64,000 bases of DNA from an uncultured Eubacteriales bacterium (GTDB lineage: Bacteria > Bacillota > Clostridia > Christensenellales > CAG-917): the NCBI GenBank assembly GCA_900544575.1, contig UQVO01000006.1, positions 27,006 through 91,005 of the forward strand, given 5' to 3'. Both the position numbers and the translations under genes were made by a program. Below are positions 53,134 to 61,486 of this stretch, piece by piece. The notes under the pieces are model-generated. The model saw nothing but the letters and a program-made list of their open reading frames with translations, was not told the origin of the DNA and did not search any database. Within the stretch, counting starts at the first letter, position 1; the number at the start of each line of letters is the position of its first letter.

Positions 53134-53748
53134 ATGCAAAACTGCGTATACGAATTCGGTGACAGCATATACATCAACCTTACCAACGAGTGTTCCAACT
53201 CCTGCGACTTCTGCATCCGCAATTTCAAGGAAGGCGTGGGCGGCAGCGGTCTGTGGCTGGAACACGAGCCGTCCGCGGCGGAAGTCATTGCGGAACTCGG
53301 CAAGCGCGACCTCTCCCGTTACCGCGGGGCGGTGTTCTGCGGTTTCGGCGAGCCGACCTGCGCTTTCGACAGACTGCTCGAAGTCGCGGCGTGGCTGAAA
53401 GGCAGGGGAGTGTCCACCCGCGTCAACACCAACGGTCAGGCGAACTTAATCAACGGCATCACCGACGCGGCGGAAAGGCTTGCGCCCGTTATGGACAGCG
53501 TGTCCGTATCGCTCAACGCGAGCACCGCGGAAAAGTATCAGGCTTCCTGTCACAGCGCGTTCGGTGAGGCGGGGTATTACGCAATGCTCGACTTCGTGCG
53601 CGACTGCGTGAGGGTGGGCATAGACACCGTCGTGAGCGTAGTGGACCTCATAGGGGAGGAAGAGGTGGAAGCGTGCCGCAAAGTGGCGCTTTCCCTCGGC
53701 GCGCGTTACCGCGTGCGTCCCGCGATTGAGGCGGACGAGGAATACTGA
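53134..53748 (+). CDS. TatD-associated radical SAM protein
   Basis: A 204-residue protein, start set by CGGAG. The [4Fe-4S] site is C20, C24 and C27 (CSNSCDFC) near the N-terminus, followed by the SAM-binding GFGEPT (the GGE motif) near 71 and the strand RVNTNGQANL near 98. It is about as short as the TatD-linked radical SAM family, which has no added auxiliary cluster domain. The order tatD-radical SAM is the family's defining context. The substrate is unknown. A short hairpin (GTCTGAAACG T CGTTTCGGAC) lies in the 34-base gap after tatD. Confidence 0.88.
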   Translation: MQNCVYEFGDSIYINLTNECSNSCDFCIRNFKEGVGGSGLWLEHEPSAAEVIAELGKRDLSRYRGAVFCGFGEPTCAFDRLLEVAAWLKGRGVSTRVNTNGQANLINGITDAAERLAPVMDSVSVSLNASTAEKYQASCHSAFGEAGYYAMLDFVRDCVRVGIDTVVSVVDLIGEEEVEACRKVALSLGARYRVRPAIEADEEY

Positions 53749-53759
53749 AAGCAAAAAAG

Positions 53760-53782
53760 AAAAGGAGTGTGCCACTCCTTTT
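53760..53782 (+). terminator. Terminator of the metG operon
   Basis: AAAAGGAGTG and CACTCCTTTT (53760-53769 / 53773-53782) pair with a three-base loop, preceded by an A-tract. Confidence 0.85.
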
Positions 53783-54008
53783 CGTTATAGGCAGGCCGCT
53801 TGCCTTTCGGCGTTTGCGTGCCGTGACCTTCGATGAAAGCAGAAGAACAATCGGAATTTCGGTTGTATGACGGAATATCGAATGACTCCTGCTTTTATCG
53901 TGCGGATGAAATCCGCTCATCTTTTGTACTTCGACTGCGTTTTGTCTTCGGTACGCTCTTAATTTGCGAAGAAAACGGCGGGTTATACGTCCCGCCCAAA
54001 GGAAAAAT

Positions 54009-54857
54009 ATGGAAAACGCCACAATTGCCGAATTGCTCAGGTCCTGCGGCTTCCGCTTCAACAAAGCGCTAGGGCAGAATTTCATCTTCGACCGCAATCT
54101 GCTCGACGCGATAGTCGCCGACAGCGGTGTGACGGAAAAGGATACCGTCGTGGAAATCGGAACGGGCGCGGGCACTCTGACCGCGCGGCTTGCGGCACGG
54201 GCGAAAAAGGTGTTTTCCTTCGAAGTGGACGGCAATCTGAAAAGCGTGCTCGACGTCACGCTGCAAGGCACGGACAATGCGGAAGTGATTTTCCGCGACG
54301 TGCTGAAAATGTCCGACGACGACGTCCGCGGCATTATAGGCGACGGCGCGTTCAAAGTCGTCGCCAACCTGCCTTATTACGTCACCACGCCGCTCATTAT
54401 GCGTTTTGCGGAGAGCACTCTTCCCGTGGAGTCACTGACCGTGATGGTGCAGAAAGAAGTCGCGGACAGGCTGCGCGCAAAATGCGGCACGGCGGATTAC
54501 GCCGCGGTCACCGTCGCCGTGAATATGTTCGGCGACGTCGAACTCACGCGGGTGGTGGACAGGCATATGTTCCGCCCCGCACCCAACGTGGACAGCGCGG
54601 TGGTGCGCATAGACCGCGTCTCAGACAGGATGAAAGGGGAGGATGTGCAGGCGGTCAAAAAGACGGTGCGCGCCGCGTTCGCTATGCGCCGCAAGACGCT
54701 TGCCAACAATCTTTCTTCCGCTTTCGGCATTCCGAAAAATCAAGCGGCGGAGGCAATCCTCGCCTGCGGTTTCCCCGCCGATATACGCGGCGAACGTCTG
54801 GCTCTCAAAGACTTTGTCGCGCTCACCCACGCTCTTTCGGAGGGTGCGAAAGAGTGA
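54009..54857 (+). CDS. rsmA: 16S rRNA dimethyladenosine transferase KsgA (RsmA)
   Basis: A 282-residue Rossmann methyltransferase, start set by AAAGGA and the natural MENATIAELL opening. It dimethylates two adjacent adenosines in the loop of helix 45 of 16S rRNA. Motifs: ALGQNFIFD at 20-28 (AdoMet site), VEIGTGAGTLT at about 48-58, the acidic FEVDGN, and the catalytic NLPYYVTTP near 120. The C-terminal helical domain (FAMRRKTLANNL) is the KsgA type. The 227 bases before it contain no clear promoter. A terminator follows. Confidence 0.96.
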   Translation: MENATIAELLRSCGFRFNKALGQNFIFDRNLLDAIVADSGVTEKDTVVEIGTGAGTLTARLAARAKKVFSFEVDGNLKSVLDVTLQGTDNAEVIFRDVLKMSDDDVRGIIGDGAFKVVANLPYYVTTPLIMRFAESTLPVESLTVMVQKEVADRLRAKCGTADYAAVTVAVNMFGDVELTRVVDRHMFRPAPNVDSAVVRIDRVSDRMKGEDVQAVKKTVRAAFAMRRKTLANNLSSAFGIPKNQAAEAILACGFPADIRGERLALKDFVALTHALSEGAKE

Positions 54858-54880
54858 ACTCAGCCGCAAATTTTAAAGCG

Positions 54881-54915
54881 AAAACCCCGAAGGCGTTCTT
54901 CGGGGTTTTGTTTTG
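54881..54915. terminator. Terminator after ksgA
   Basis: AAAACCCCGAAG and CTTCGGGGTTTT pair over 12 bp with a GCGTT loop, followed by GTTTT. It lies between convergent genes and can serve both. Confidence 0.93.
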
Positions 54916-54938
54916 CCGTGCGGGAGGGGGCGGGCGGC

Positions 54939-55904
54939 TTATCTGATGCACTTTCCGTCCGTCGCGGACTGATAAATCACCCAGAAGCCGTCGCCGTCGG
55001 GGCGGCGGTTGTCGAGAGGCAGCCACACGCTCACGTCCGCTATGTCACGGGGCGGCGGAACGCTGCGCACGCCCGGTATGCCGTAACAGACGAATATCGG
55101 CAGAGAGAGGTCGAAGAGCACTCCGAGCACGTAATAGTCTTCCGCGTCGGTATCCACGCGCACCCATTTGGAATTCGGCACAAGCGCGTTCAGCCTCTCT
55201 TCGGCGGGATAGCGCACAAACATTTCGTCAATCTGCGGCTTCACCGCCTGATAAAAATTCGTGCCGTCGTATGCGACGCCTTCGCGCAGTACGGACTGCG
55301 AATATGCGCCGTTTTCGCCGCGCGGCGAAAACGGAGCTTCCGAAGGGCCTCTCATCGCTTGCGCAACGCTCTCGTCCGCAGGTGCGCCGCGAAAAGTGCG
55401 CCCGCCTTGCGCGCTTTCCCCGCGTACGTTTCCGTCCGCCCCGGAAGACGGCCGTCCGTGTGCGGTTTCTTCGGCTTCCGCGGCGACGCGTCTTTCCGCT
55501 TCCGCTTTTGTCGCCTGTTCCGCGGCTTCGCGCAGGCGCGCTTCGGACTCCCGCTTTTCCTTCGCCGCCCGCGCGCGTTCGCGGCGGTAAAGGTCTATCC
55601 TGCTTTCGAGCTGCCGTCTGTCGGCGCGTCCGCCCGAGCTTCCGACCAGCGTTTTGCCGCCCGTATACAACAGACAATACACGTCGGACTTTGCACTTAT
55701 CGGCACTTCAAATGTCGTTTTTGCATTTTCAACGTGGATTTCAGTCACATCGTCCGCAATTATAAACAGCCGCGCGTCCGCGCCCGCCGCGTCGCAGCGG
55801 CACTCGCACTTCACCTTGTTCAGTCCGTCGAAACTGCCTGACAGTTTGACAAGTCCCGTGCTTCCCCCGCCGCTCAGGACAACGATAATTTTCCGGAATG
55901 CCAT
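54939..55904 (-). CDS. Unknown protein with two folded ends and a charged linker
   Basis: A 321-residue protein, start set by GAGGTG. Residues 1-85 are beta-strand-like (MAFRKIIVVLSGGGSTG..., then DVYCLLYTGGKTLVG). Residues about 90-195 are a polar Arg/Glu/Ala-rich stretch, probably coiled coil then disorder. Residues about 205-321 form a second domain with PQIDEMFVRYPAEERLNALV, then SKWVRV, VCYGIPGVRS, VWLPLDN and GDGFWVIYQSA. I have seen this C-terminal pattern in uncharacterised proteins of gut Clostridia but cannot name a domain or function. It is divergent from the his operon. Confidence 0.7.
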   Translation of the reverse strand: MAFRKIIVVLSGGGSTGLVKLSGSFDGLNKVKCECRCDAAGADARLFIIADDVTEIHVENAKTTFEVPISAKSDVYCLLYTGGKTLVGSSGGRADRRQLESRIDLYRRERARAAKEKRESEARLREAAEQATKAEAERRVAAEAEETAHGRPSSGADGNVRGESAQGGRTFRGAPADESVAQAMRGPSEAPFSPRGENGAYSQSVLREGVAYDGTNFYQAVKPQIDEMFVRYPAEERLNALVPNSKWVRVDTDAEDYYVLGVLFDLSLPIFVCYGIPGVRSVPPPRDIADVSVWLPLDNRRPDGDGFWVIYQSATDGKCIR

Positions 55905-56006
55905 TTGTCACCTCGCATACTATCGTATGCCGCGGAAGCGGAGCATATTACATTGCGGAGGCATTGCGCTTCAACGAATTAAATCGTTAAAGAAAAGTGC
56001 GCGGAA

Positions 56007-56039
56007 ACGCTTTACAACTTTAAAGCGTGAATGTATAAT
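56007..56039 (+). promoter_or_regulatory. Promoter and putative operator of the histidine operon
   Basis: TTTACA (56011-56016), 17 bases, TATAAT (56034-56039), nearly consensus. The -35 box lies inside a perfect inverted repeat, ACGCTTTA-6-TAAAGCGT (56007-56014 / 56021-56028). A second symmetric site, AACGA-6-TCGTT, is at 55973-55988. A repressor bound at the first site would block RNA polymerase, and the first gene of the operon encodes a TrpR-family protein. Confidence 0.75.
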
Positions 56040-56078
56040 TGCGGTATACTTGACGCGGCGATGCCGCAAGGAGCTGTT

Positions 56079-56372
56079 ATGACTTTGAAACTGTTCGAGG
56101 TGCTGTCACGCATAGAGTCCGAGGAGGATTTCAAGGCGTTTTTCGAGGATTTGTGCACTTATGCGGAAATCGAAAAGATGGAGCAGCGCGTGGAATGCGC
56201 GCAGCTGCTGCTCGGCGGCGACACTTACAACCGCATAATCGAAAAGACGGACATTTCCTCCGCCACGCTGTCACGCGTGTCGAGGTGCTTGCAGTACGGC
56301 AGCGGCGGATACAGCCGCGTGCTCAAAAAAATAGCGGAAGAAAACGCGCGGGAGAACGGCAATGCTGATTGA
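56079..56372 (+). CDS. YerC-type TrpR-family regulator, likely repressor of the his operon
   Basis: A 97-residue protein, start set by AAGGAG; the longer in-frame start lies on the promoter. The sequence is that of the YerC/YecD branch of the TrpR superfamily: SEEDFKAFFEDLCTYAEIEKMEQR, then RIIEKTDISSATLSRVSRCL as the helix-turn-helix, then YGSGGYSRVLKKI. The stop overlaps hisZ, so it is co-transcribed with histidine genes. Comparative work on Gram-positive bacteria has, as I recall, proposed such proteins as histidine regulators (HisR). Binding to the adjacent palindrome is my inference. Confidence 0.85.
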   Translation: MTLKLFEVLSRIESEEDFKAFFEDLCTYAEIEKMEQRVECAQLLLGGDTYNRIIEKTDISSATLSRVSRCLQYGSGGYSRVLKKIAEENARENGNAD

Positions 56373-57300
56373 CACACGCACTCTTCCCAAGGACGAAAGG
56401 ACTTATCTCGAACTCGGCGCGCTCTACGAGCGTAACGGTTATGCGCTGTACAAGATGAAAAAGTTCGAGGAATATTCCCTTTACGTCGACAACAGGAACT
56501 TTCTCGGCAGCGAGTCCGTGCTCACGTTCCAGGGCTTCGGCGGAAAACTTATGGCGCTCAAACCCGACGTCACGCTCAGCATAGTGAAAAACGCGCGCGT
56601 GCCCGAGGACAGACCTCTGCGGCTGTATTACCGCGAGAGCGTCTACCGCACGGAGCGCGGCGGGACGGACTTCAAGGAGATAAACCAGATGGGGCTGGAA
56701 TGCATAGGCGCGCTGGACGGCGAGGACGTGCGCGGCATATGCGCGCTTGCGGCGGAGTCGCTCTCCGTCATAGACCCCGACTTTATATTTTCCGTGTCGC
56801 ATATGGGTTACATTTCCGCGCTGCTGGACGAATGCGGCGTCCGTGATGCGGCGGCGAGAAAGAAGGTGACGGACTGCATACGTTCGCGCAACGCGCACGA
56901 CCTTGCGTCGGCGGCGGGAGAGGGCGCGGATACGGAAAAAATCGCACGCATACTGCGCGCGGGGACGGAGTTTTCGTCCGCGCTGGAAATCCTGCGCGCG
57001 GCGTCGGCGGGAGAGGGCACCCGCGCCGCCGCGGACGAACTTGCGGCGCTCTACGAAAGTTTTGCGGACGCGCCCTACCGCGACCGCATCCGCCTCGATC
57101 TCAGCATAGTCAACGACGTGGATTATTACACGGGCATAATCTTTCAGGGATACGTCGCGCGCGTGCCGAAGATGATACTCTCCGGCGGGAGATACGACGG
57201 GTTGCTCTCGCGCATAGGCAGGACGCATAACGCAATGGGCTTTGCGCTCAATCTCGGAGAGCTCAACGTCTATTATCCGCGCGAAAAGGAGGAGGCATAA
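56362..57300 (+). CDS. hisZ: ATP phosphoribosyltransferase regulatory subunit HisZ
   Basis: A 312-residue class II HisRS-like protein lacking tRNA ligase function. It starts within the end of yerC and its stop overlaps hisG. Motif 2-like YYRESVYRTERGGTDFKEINQMGLE near 89-113 and the FSGGRYDGL-type LSGGRYDGLLSRIG near 274 mark the HisRS paralogue. HisZ forms a hetero-octamer with short HisG and gives histidine feedback inhibition. It is shorter than HisS and has no anticodon domain, which excludes a true histidyl-tRNA synthetase. The short HisG next door requires it. Confidence 0.95.
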   Translation: MLIDTRTLPKDERTYLELGALYERNGYALYKMKKFEEYSLYVDNRNFLGSESVLTFQGFGGKLMALKPDVTLSIVKNARVPEDRPLRLYYRESVYRTERGGTDFKEINQMGLECIGALDGEDVRGICALAAESLSVIDPDFIFSVSHMGYISALLDECGVRDAAARKKVTDCIRSRNAHDLASAAGEGADTEKIARILRAGTEFSSALEILRAASAGEGTRAAADELAALYESFADAPYRDRIRLDLSIVNDVDYYTGIIFQGYVARVPKMILSGGRYDGLLSRIGRTHNAMGFALNLGELNVYYPREKEEA

Positions 57301-57920
57301 TGGTCAGCATAGCGCTTCCGAAAGGCAGACTCGGCAACAAGGCGTACGGCATACTGCAAAAGTGCGGTTACACGGTCGGTGAGCTTGCGGACGACAGCCG
57401 CAAACTCGTCTTCGAAAACGAGGAAAGCGGCGTGAGATATTTTCTCGTCAAGCCCTCGGACGTGGCGATATATGTCGAATACGGCGCGGCGGACATAGGC
57501 GTCGTCGGCAAGGACGTGCTGTTGGAAAGCGGCGCGGACGTCTACGAGCTGCTCGACCTCGGCATCGGCAAGTGCCGTATGTGCGTCGCGGCGAGAGAGG
57601 ATTATGTGGAAGATACGGGCAGGGCGACGGTGGTCGCCACCAAATTCCCGCGCGTCGCGCGCGCCTATTTTATGGACACCAACCGTGAAATCGAGGTCAT
57701 CAAACTTTACGGGTCGATTGAACTCGCGCCCTTGCTCGGGATGTCGGACGTCATAGTCGACCTCGTCGAAACGGGCACGACGTTGAAGGAAAACAAGCTG
57801 AAAGTTACGGAGGAGATTTTCCCCGTCAGCGCGCGCCTGATTGCCAACAAGGCGGCATACAAGTTCAAGGAAAAGGAAATAGGCGAGATTGTGAACAGGA
57901 TAAAAGAGGTGACGAAATGA
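57300..57920 (+). CDS. hisG: ATP phosphoribosyltransferase, short form
   Basis: A 206-residue catalytic subunit of the first histidine-pathway step, ATP + PRPP to phosphoribosyl-ATP. It has the short-form length, with no C-terminal regulatory domain. Landmarks: IALPKGRLGNKAYGIL at 4-19, DIGVVGKDVL near 65, VATKFPRVARAYF near 110, and the PRPP loop DLVETGTTLKENKL near 155. Start and stop both overlap neighbouring genes. Confidence 0.97.
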   Translation: MVSIALPKGRLGNKAYGILQKCGYTVGELADDSRKLVFENEESGVRYFLVKPSDVAIYVEYGAADIGVVGKDVLLESGADVYELLDLGIGKCRMCVAAREDYVEDTGRATVVATKFPRVARAYFMDTNREIEVIKLYGSIELAPLLGMSDVIVDLVETGTTLKENKLKVTEEIFPVSARLIANKAAYKFKEKEIGEIVNRIKEVTK

Positions 57921-59191
57921 TGAAAATACTCGACGCCGCGCGTCTTGCGGACGCGGAAGTCCTGAACCGCAGGATAGAGGATTATACGGAATACGAACCC
58001 GTCGTGCGCGGCATAATATCGCGCGTGAGGGAGGAAGGCGACGCCGCGCTCAGAGATTTCGCGGAGAAATTCGACGGCGGCGCCCCCGCGTCGCTCGAAC
58101 TTTCCGCAGAGGAAAGAAGAGCCGCGCTCGCGCGCGTTTCGGACGAATACAAGGCAATGCTCGAAAGAGCGGCGGCAAACATCAGGGAATTTCACGAAAA
58201 ACAGGTGCGGAAAGGTTTTTCCTACACCCGCCCCGACGGCACCGTGCTGGGGCAGAAATTCACCCCCGTCCAAAGAGCGGGCATATACGTTCCCGGCGGC
58301 ACGGCGAGCTATCCCAGCACCGTGCTGATGAACGCAATCCCCGCAAAAGTTGCGGGCGTAGGAGAGATAATTATGGCGACGCCGCCCGCGCGCGGAGGAA
58401 AAGTGCGCGACGAGATAGTGGCGGCGGCGGAAATCGCCGGCGTGGACAGGATATTCCTCATAGGCGGCGCGGGAGCGATAGCCGCGCTGGCTTTCGGCAC
58501 GGAAAGCGTGCCGCGCGTGGACAAAATCACGGGGCCCGGCAACATTTACGTCGCCCTCGCCAAAAAAGAGGTGTTCGGCACCGTGGGGATAGATATGGTG
58601 GCGGGACCGAGCGAAATACTCGTCATAGCCGACGACAGCGCGGACGCGCCGACGGTCGCGGCGGACCTGCTTTCGCAGGCGGAGCACGACAGGCTGGCAA
58701 GCGCCGTCCTCGTCACAACCGACCGCACTCTCGCCGAAAACGTGGCGGCAGAAGCGGAAAGACAGCTTGCGTTGCTGCCGCGCGAGGAAATCGCGCGCGC
58801 GTCCGTGGAAAACTGCGGAAAAATCATTGTCGCCGACAGCATAGACGAGGCGGTGCGCATCTCCAACGCGATTGCGCCCGAACATCTCGAACTGTGTGTG
58901 AAAGACCCGTTCGCTCTGCTTGACAAAATCACGGCGGCGGGGTCGATATTCCTCGGGCACAACACTCCCGAAGCGGCGGGGGACTACTTCGCGGGGCCCA
59001 ACCACACCCTGCCGACGGGCGGAAGCGCGAGGTTTTCGTCGCCGCTGTCCGTGGACGATTTCGTCAAGAAATCGTCGTTCGTATGCTACTCGAAAGACGC
59101 GTTCGAAAACGCAATAGACGATATAGTTATGTTCGCGGAAAGCGAAGGGCTTTCGGCGCACGCGCGCTCTGCGGAGGCAAGACGCAAATGA
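57917..59191 (+). CDS. hisD: Histidinol dehydrogenase
   Basis: A 424-residue zinc enzyme for the last two oxidations, L-histidinol to histidine, with NAD+. Conserved segments: VPGGTASYPSTVLMNAIPAK near 121-140, KITGPGNIYVALAKKEV near 198, GIDMVAGPSEILVIAD near 219, QAEHDRLASA near 256 with a zinc-binding His, and GDYFAGPNHTLPTGG near 357. It overlaps hisG by four bases and hisC by four bases (ATGA). Confidence 0.97.
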   Translation: MMKILDAARLADAEVLNRRIEDYTEYEPVVRGIISRVREEGDAALRDFAEKFDGGAPASLELSAEERRAALARVSDEYKAMLERAAANIREFHEKQVRKGFSYTRPDGTVLGQKFTPVQRAGIYVPGGTASYPSTVLMNAIPAKVAGVGEIIMATPPARGGKVRDEIVAAAEIAGVDRIFLIGGAGAIAALAFGTESVPRVDKITGPGNIYVALAKKEVFGTVGIDMVAGPSEILVIADDSADAPTVAADLLSQAEHDRLASAVLVTTDRTLAENVAAEAERQLALLPREEIARASVENCGKIIVADSIDEAVRISNAIAPEHLELCVKDPFALLDKITAAGSIFLGHNTPEAAGDYFAGPNHTLPTGGSARFSSPLSVDDFVKKSSFVCYSKDAFENAIDDIVMFAESEGLSAHARSAEARRK

Positions 59192-60285
59192 GCAGATTTC
59201 TGGATGCGCGCTATGCGGGGCTTGCCCCCTATGTTCCCGGCGAACAGCCGCAGGACAGGCGCTATGTAAAACTCAACACCAACGAGTCGCCATTTCCGCC
59301 TTCGCCCGCCGTGCTTGCGGCGCTGAACCGCGAAGAAACGGAAAAGCTCAACCTCTACTCGGACCCGACGGCTGCCGTGCTCGTGCGCGCCATAGCCGCG
59401 CGCTTTGACAAAAAACTCCGCGCGGAAGGAAAGAAAGGACTGACCGAGCGGAACGTCTTCGTCGGGAACGGCTCGGACGAAGTCCTGGCGTTTGCATTCG
59501 GCGCGTTTTGCGGCAAAGAGCGGGGGGTCGCCTTTCCGGAGATAGGCTACGGGTTCTATCCCGTGTTTGCGGAATTCTTTTCTCTGCCTTTCGTGACCGT
59601 GCCGATGAACGCCGACCTTAGCGTGAACGCGGCGGGGTTCAGAGGATTGAAAGAAACCGTCGTCATCGCCAATCCGAATGCGCAAACTGGTATTTATCTT
59701 CCGATTTCTGAGATAAAAACCCTTCTTTCCGAAAACAAGGACAGATTGGTGATAGTGGACGAAGCGTATTGCGACTTTGGCGCTGAGAGCGCGGTCGGAT
59801 TAATCGGAGAGTTCGACAATCTGCTCGTTGTGCAGACTATGTCGAAGTCGCGGCAGCTTGCGGGCGGCAGGGTCGGGTTCGCGCTAGGAGCGGCAGAGCT
59901 CATCGACGACCTCAACAAAATGAAGTTCAGTTTCAACCCCTACAACCTCAACAGGCTGAGCATTCTGGCGGGTGCCGCGGCGGTTGCGGACGAGGAGTAT
60001 TTCGAGCGCACGACTTCCGCCGTCGCGGCGGAGCGGGAAAGACTTTCCGCCGCGCTTGCGGGGATGGGCTTTGCGCTCACTCCGTCGCTTGCGAATTTCG
60101 TGCTGGCTAAGCACGGCGGCATAAGCGGAGAGGAGCTTTACACCCGCCTCAAAGCGCGGGGAGTGCTGGTGAGGTATCTGGGCGGAGACCTTGCGGATTA
60201 TGTGCGCATCACGGTGGGCTCGCGGGAACAGAACGATTTTCTGACGGACGCCGTACGGGCGGTGTTAAAGGAGAAAGATTTATGA
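59188..60285 (+). CDS. hisC: Histidinol-phosphate aminotransferase
   Basis: A 365-residue PLP aminotransferase of fold type I, which turns imidazole-acetol phosphate into histidinol phosphate. The start is the ATGA overlap with hisD; upstream in-frame starts lie inside hisD. Landmarks: KLNTNESPFPPSP near 30, NVFVGNGSDEVLAFAF near 92, ANPNAQTGIYLP near 162, VDEAYCDFG near 191, the PLP lysine in TMSKSRQLAGGRVGFALG near 219, and the tail ADYVRITVGSREQN. The DNA around 59650-59760 is a little less GC-rich than the rest of the operon. Confidence 0.96.
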   Translation: MSRFLDARYAGLAPYVPGEQPQDRRYVKLNTNESPFPPSPAVLAALNREETEKLNLYSDPTAAVLVRAIAARFDKKLRAEGKKGLTERNVFVGNGSDEVLAFAFGAFCGKERGVAFPEIGYGFYPVFAEFFSLPFVTVPMNADLSVNAAGFRGLKETVVIANPNAQTGIYLPISEIKTLLSENKDRLVIVDEAYCDFGAESAVGLIGEFDNLLVVQTMSKSRQLAGGRVGFALGAAELIDDLNKMKFSFNPYNLNRLSILAGAAAVADEEYFERTTSAVAAERERLSAALAGMGFALTPSLANFVLAKHGGISGEELYTRLKARGVLVRYLGGDLADYVRITVGSREQNDFLTDAVRAVLKEKDL

Positions 60286-60872
60286 GAAAATCGCAAATTT
60301 CGAGAAAAACTACGGAAACGGACATCACGCTTTCCCTCTCTCTCGACGGCAGCGGAAGCTACGACGTCAAGTCGGGCAGCGGGTTTTTCGACCATATGCT
60401 CGAACAGCTGACCAAACACGGTTCGTTTGACATCGTGCTGCGCTGCAAGGGCGACGTCGGCGTCGATTTCCACCATTCGGCGGAGGACATCGGCATTTGT
60501 CTCGGAGAAGCGTTCGGCAAGGCGCTGGGCGACAAGCGCGGCATACGCCGTTACGGAAGCTGTATTCTGCCTATGGACGAGGCGCTGGTGCTTTGCGCGC
60601 TGGATTTCAGCGGCAGGACTTATCTCAATTTCGACGTGACTTTCCCGCCCGAATACAAAGTGGGCGACCTCGACACGGAACTCATCAAGGAATTCTTTGC
60701 AGCGTTTGCGCGCTCCGCGTGCGCCACCGTGCATTTCAAAATGTTGTACGGCGACAACGTGCACCATATCGCGGAAGCGGCGTTCAAAGCCTTCGGCAGA
60801 GCATTGCACGAGGCGTGTTCCGTCGACGCCGCAAATGCGGACAGGCTTCCGAGCACAAAGGGGACGTTATGA
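60282..60872 (+). CDS. hisB: Imidazoleglycerol-phosphate dehydratase
   Basis: A 196-residue monofunctional dehydratase; the histidinol phosphatase domain found in enteric HisB is absent. The metal-binding histidine clusters are present: GFFDHMLEQLTKHGSFD near 32-48 and DFHHSAEDIGICLGEAFG near 65-82, with a second-half equivalent at NVHHIAEAAFKAFGRAL. It overlaps hisC and hisH by four bases each. A separate histidinol-phosphate phosphatase is not in this operon. Confidence 0.97.
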   Translation: MRKSQISRKTTETDITLSLSLDGSGSYDVKSGSGFFDHMLEQLTKHGSFDIVLRCKGDVGVDFHHSAEDIGICLGEAFGKALGDKRGIRRYGSCILPMDEALVLCALDFSGRTYLNFDVTFPPEYKVGDLDTELIKEFFAAFARSACATVHFKMLYGDNVHHIAEAAFKAFGRALHEACSVDAANADRLPSTKGTL

Positions 60873-61486
60873 TAGCCGTAGTCGATTACGGAGTGGGAAA
60901 CCTATTTTCGCTGGTGTGTTCGCTGCGTTTTATAGGGGCGGACGCGGAAGTGACCGCCGACGCGGCCAGACTGCGCGCGGCTGACGGGATAATTCTGCCG
61001 GGAGTGGGCGCGTTTGCCGACGCGCGCGAAAAACTCCGCGCTTCGGGCACGGAGCCGGTGCTTCGCGAAGAGGTGGCGAAGGGCAAGCCATTCCTCGGCA
61101 TCTGCCTCGGAATGCAGATGCTCTTCGACCGCAGTTACGAGTACGGCGAACACGAAGGGCTTGGGTTTATCCCAGGCGAAGTCGTGCCGTTTTCGCTTCC
61201 GCGCGGTATGAAAGTGCCGCATATGGGGTGGAACAGTTTGCAGATATTGCGCGAATGTCCGCTGTTGAAATATGTGTCCAACGGCGAATATGTCTATTAT
61301 GTCCATTCTTACTACGCGACGGGCTGCGGGGAGTACACCGCGGCGGTGAGTGAATACGGCGTGCCCGTGACGGGCGTCGTTGCCCGCGGCAACGTGTACG
61401 GCACGCAGTTCCATCCCGAAAAGAGCGGGGACACGGGGCTGAACATTCTGCGCGCGTTCAACGAGATGACGAGAGGTGTGCTATGA
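60869..61486 (+). CDS. hisH: Imidazole glycerol phosphate synthase, glutaminase subunit HisH
   Basis: A 205-residue class I glutamine amidotransferase, start defined by the overlap with the hisB stop. Catalytic C79 lies in FLGICLGMQMLF; the His-Glu pair is in QFHPEKSGDTGL near 180. It supplies ammonia to HisF. Other signatures are VDYGVGNLFS at 5-14 and HMGWNSL near 117. Confidence 0.97.
   Translation: MIAVVDYGVGNLFSLVCSLRFIGADAEVTADAARLRAADGIILPGVGAFADAREKLRASGTEPVLREEVAKGKPFLGICLGMQMLFDRSYEYGEHEGLGFIPGEVVPFSLPRGMKVPHMGWNSLQILRECPLLKYVSNGEYVYYVHSYYATGCGEYTAAVSEYGVPVTGVVARGNVYGTQFHPEKSGDTGLNILRAFNEMTRGVL

Noticed and set aside
56362..57300. Histidyl-tRNA synthetase (HisS)
   Set aside because: Too short, lacks the anticodon-binding domain, and lies next to a short-form hisG; HisZ explains it better.
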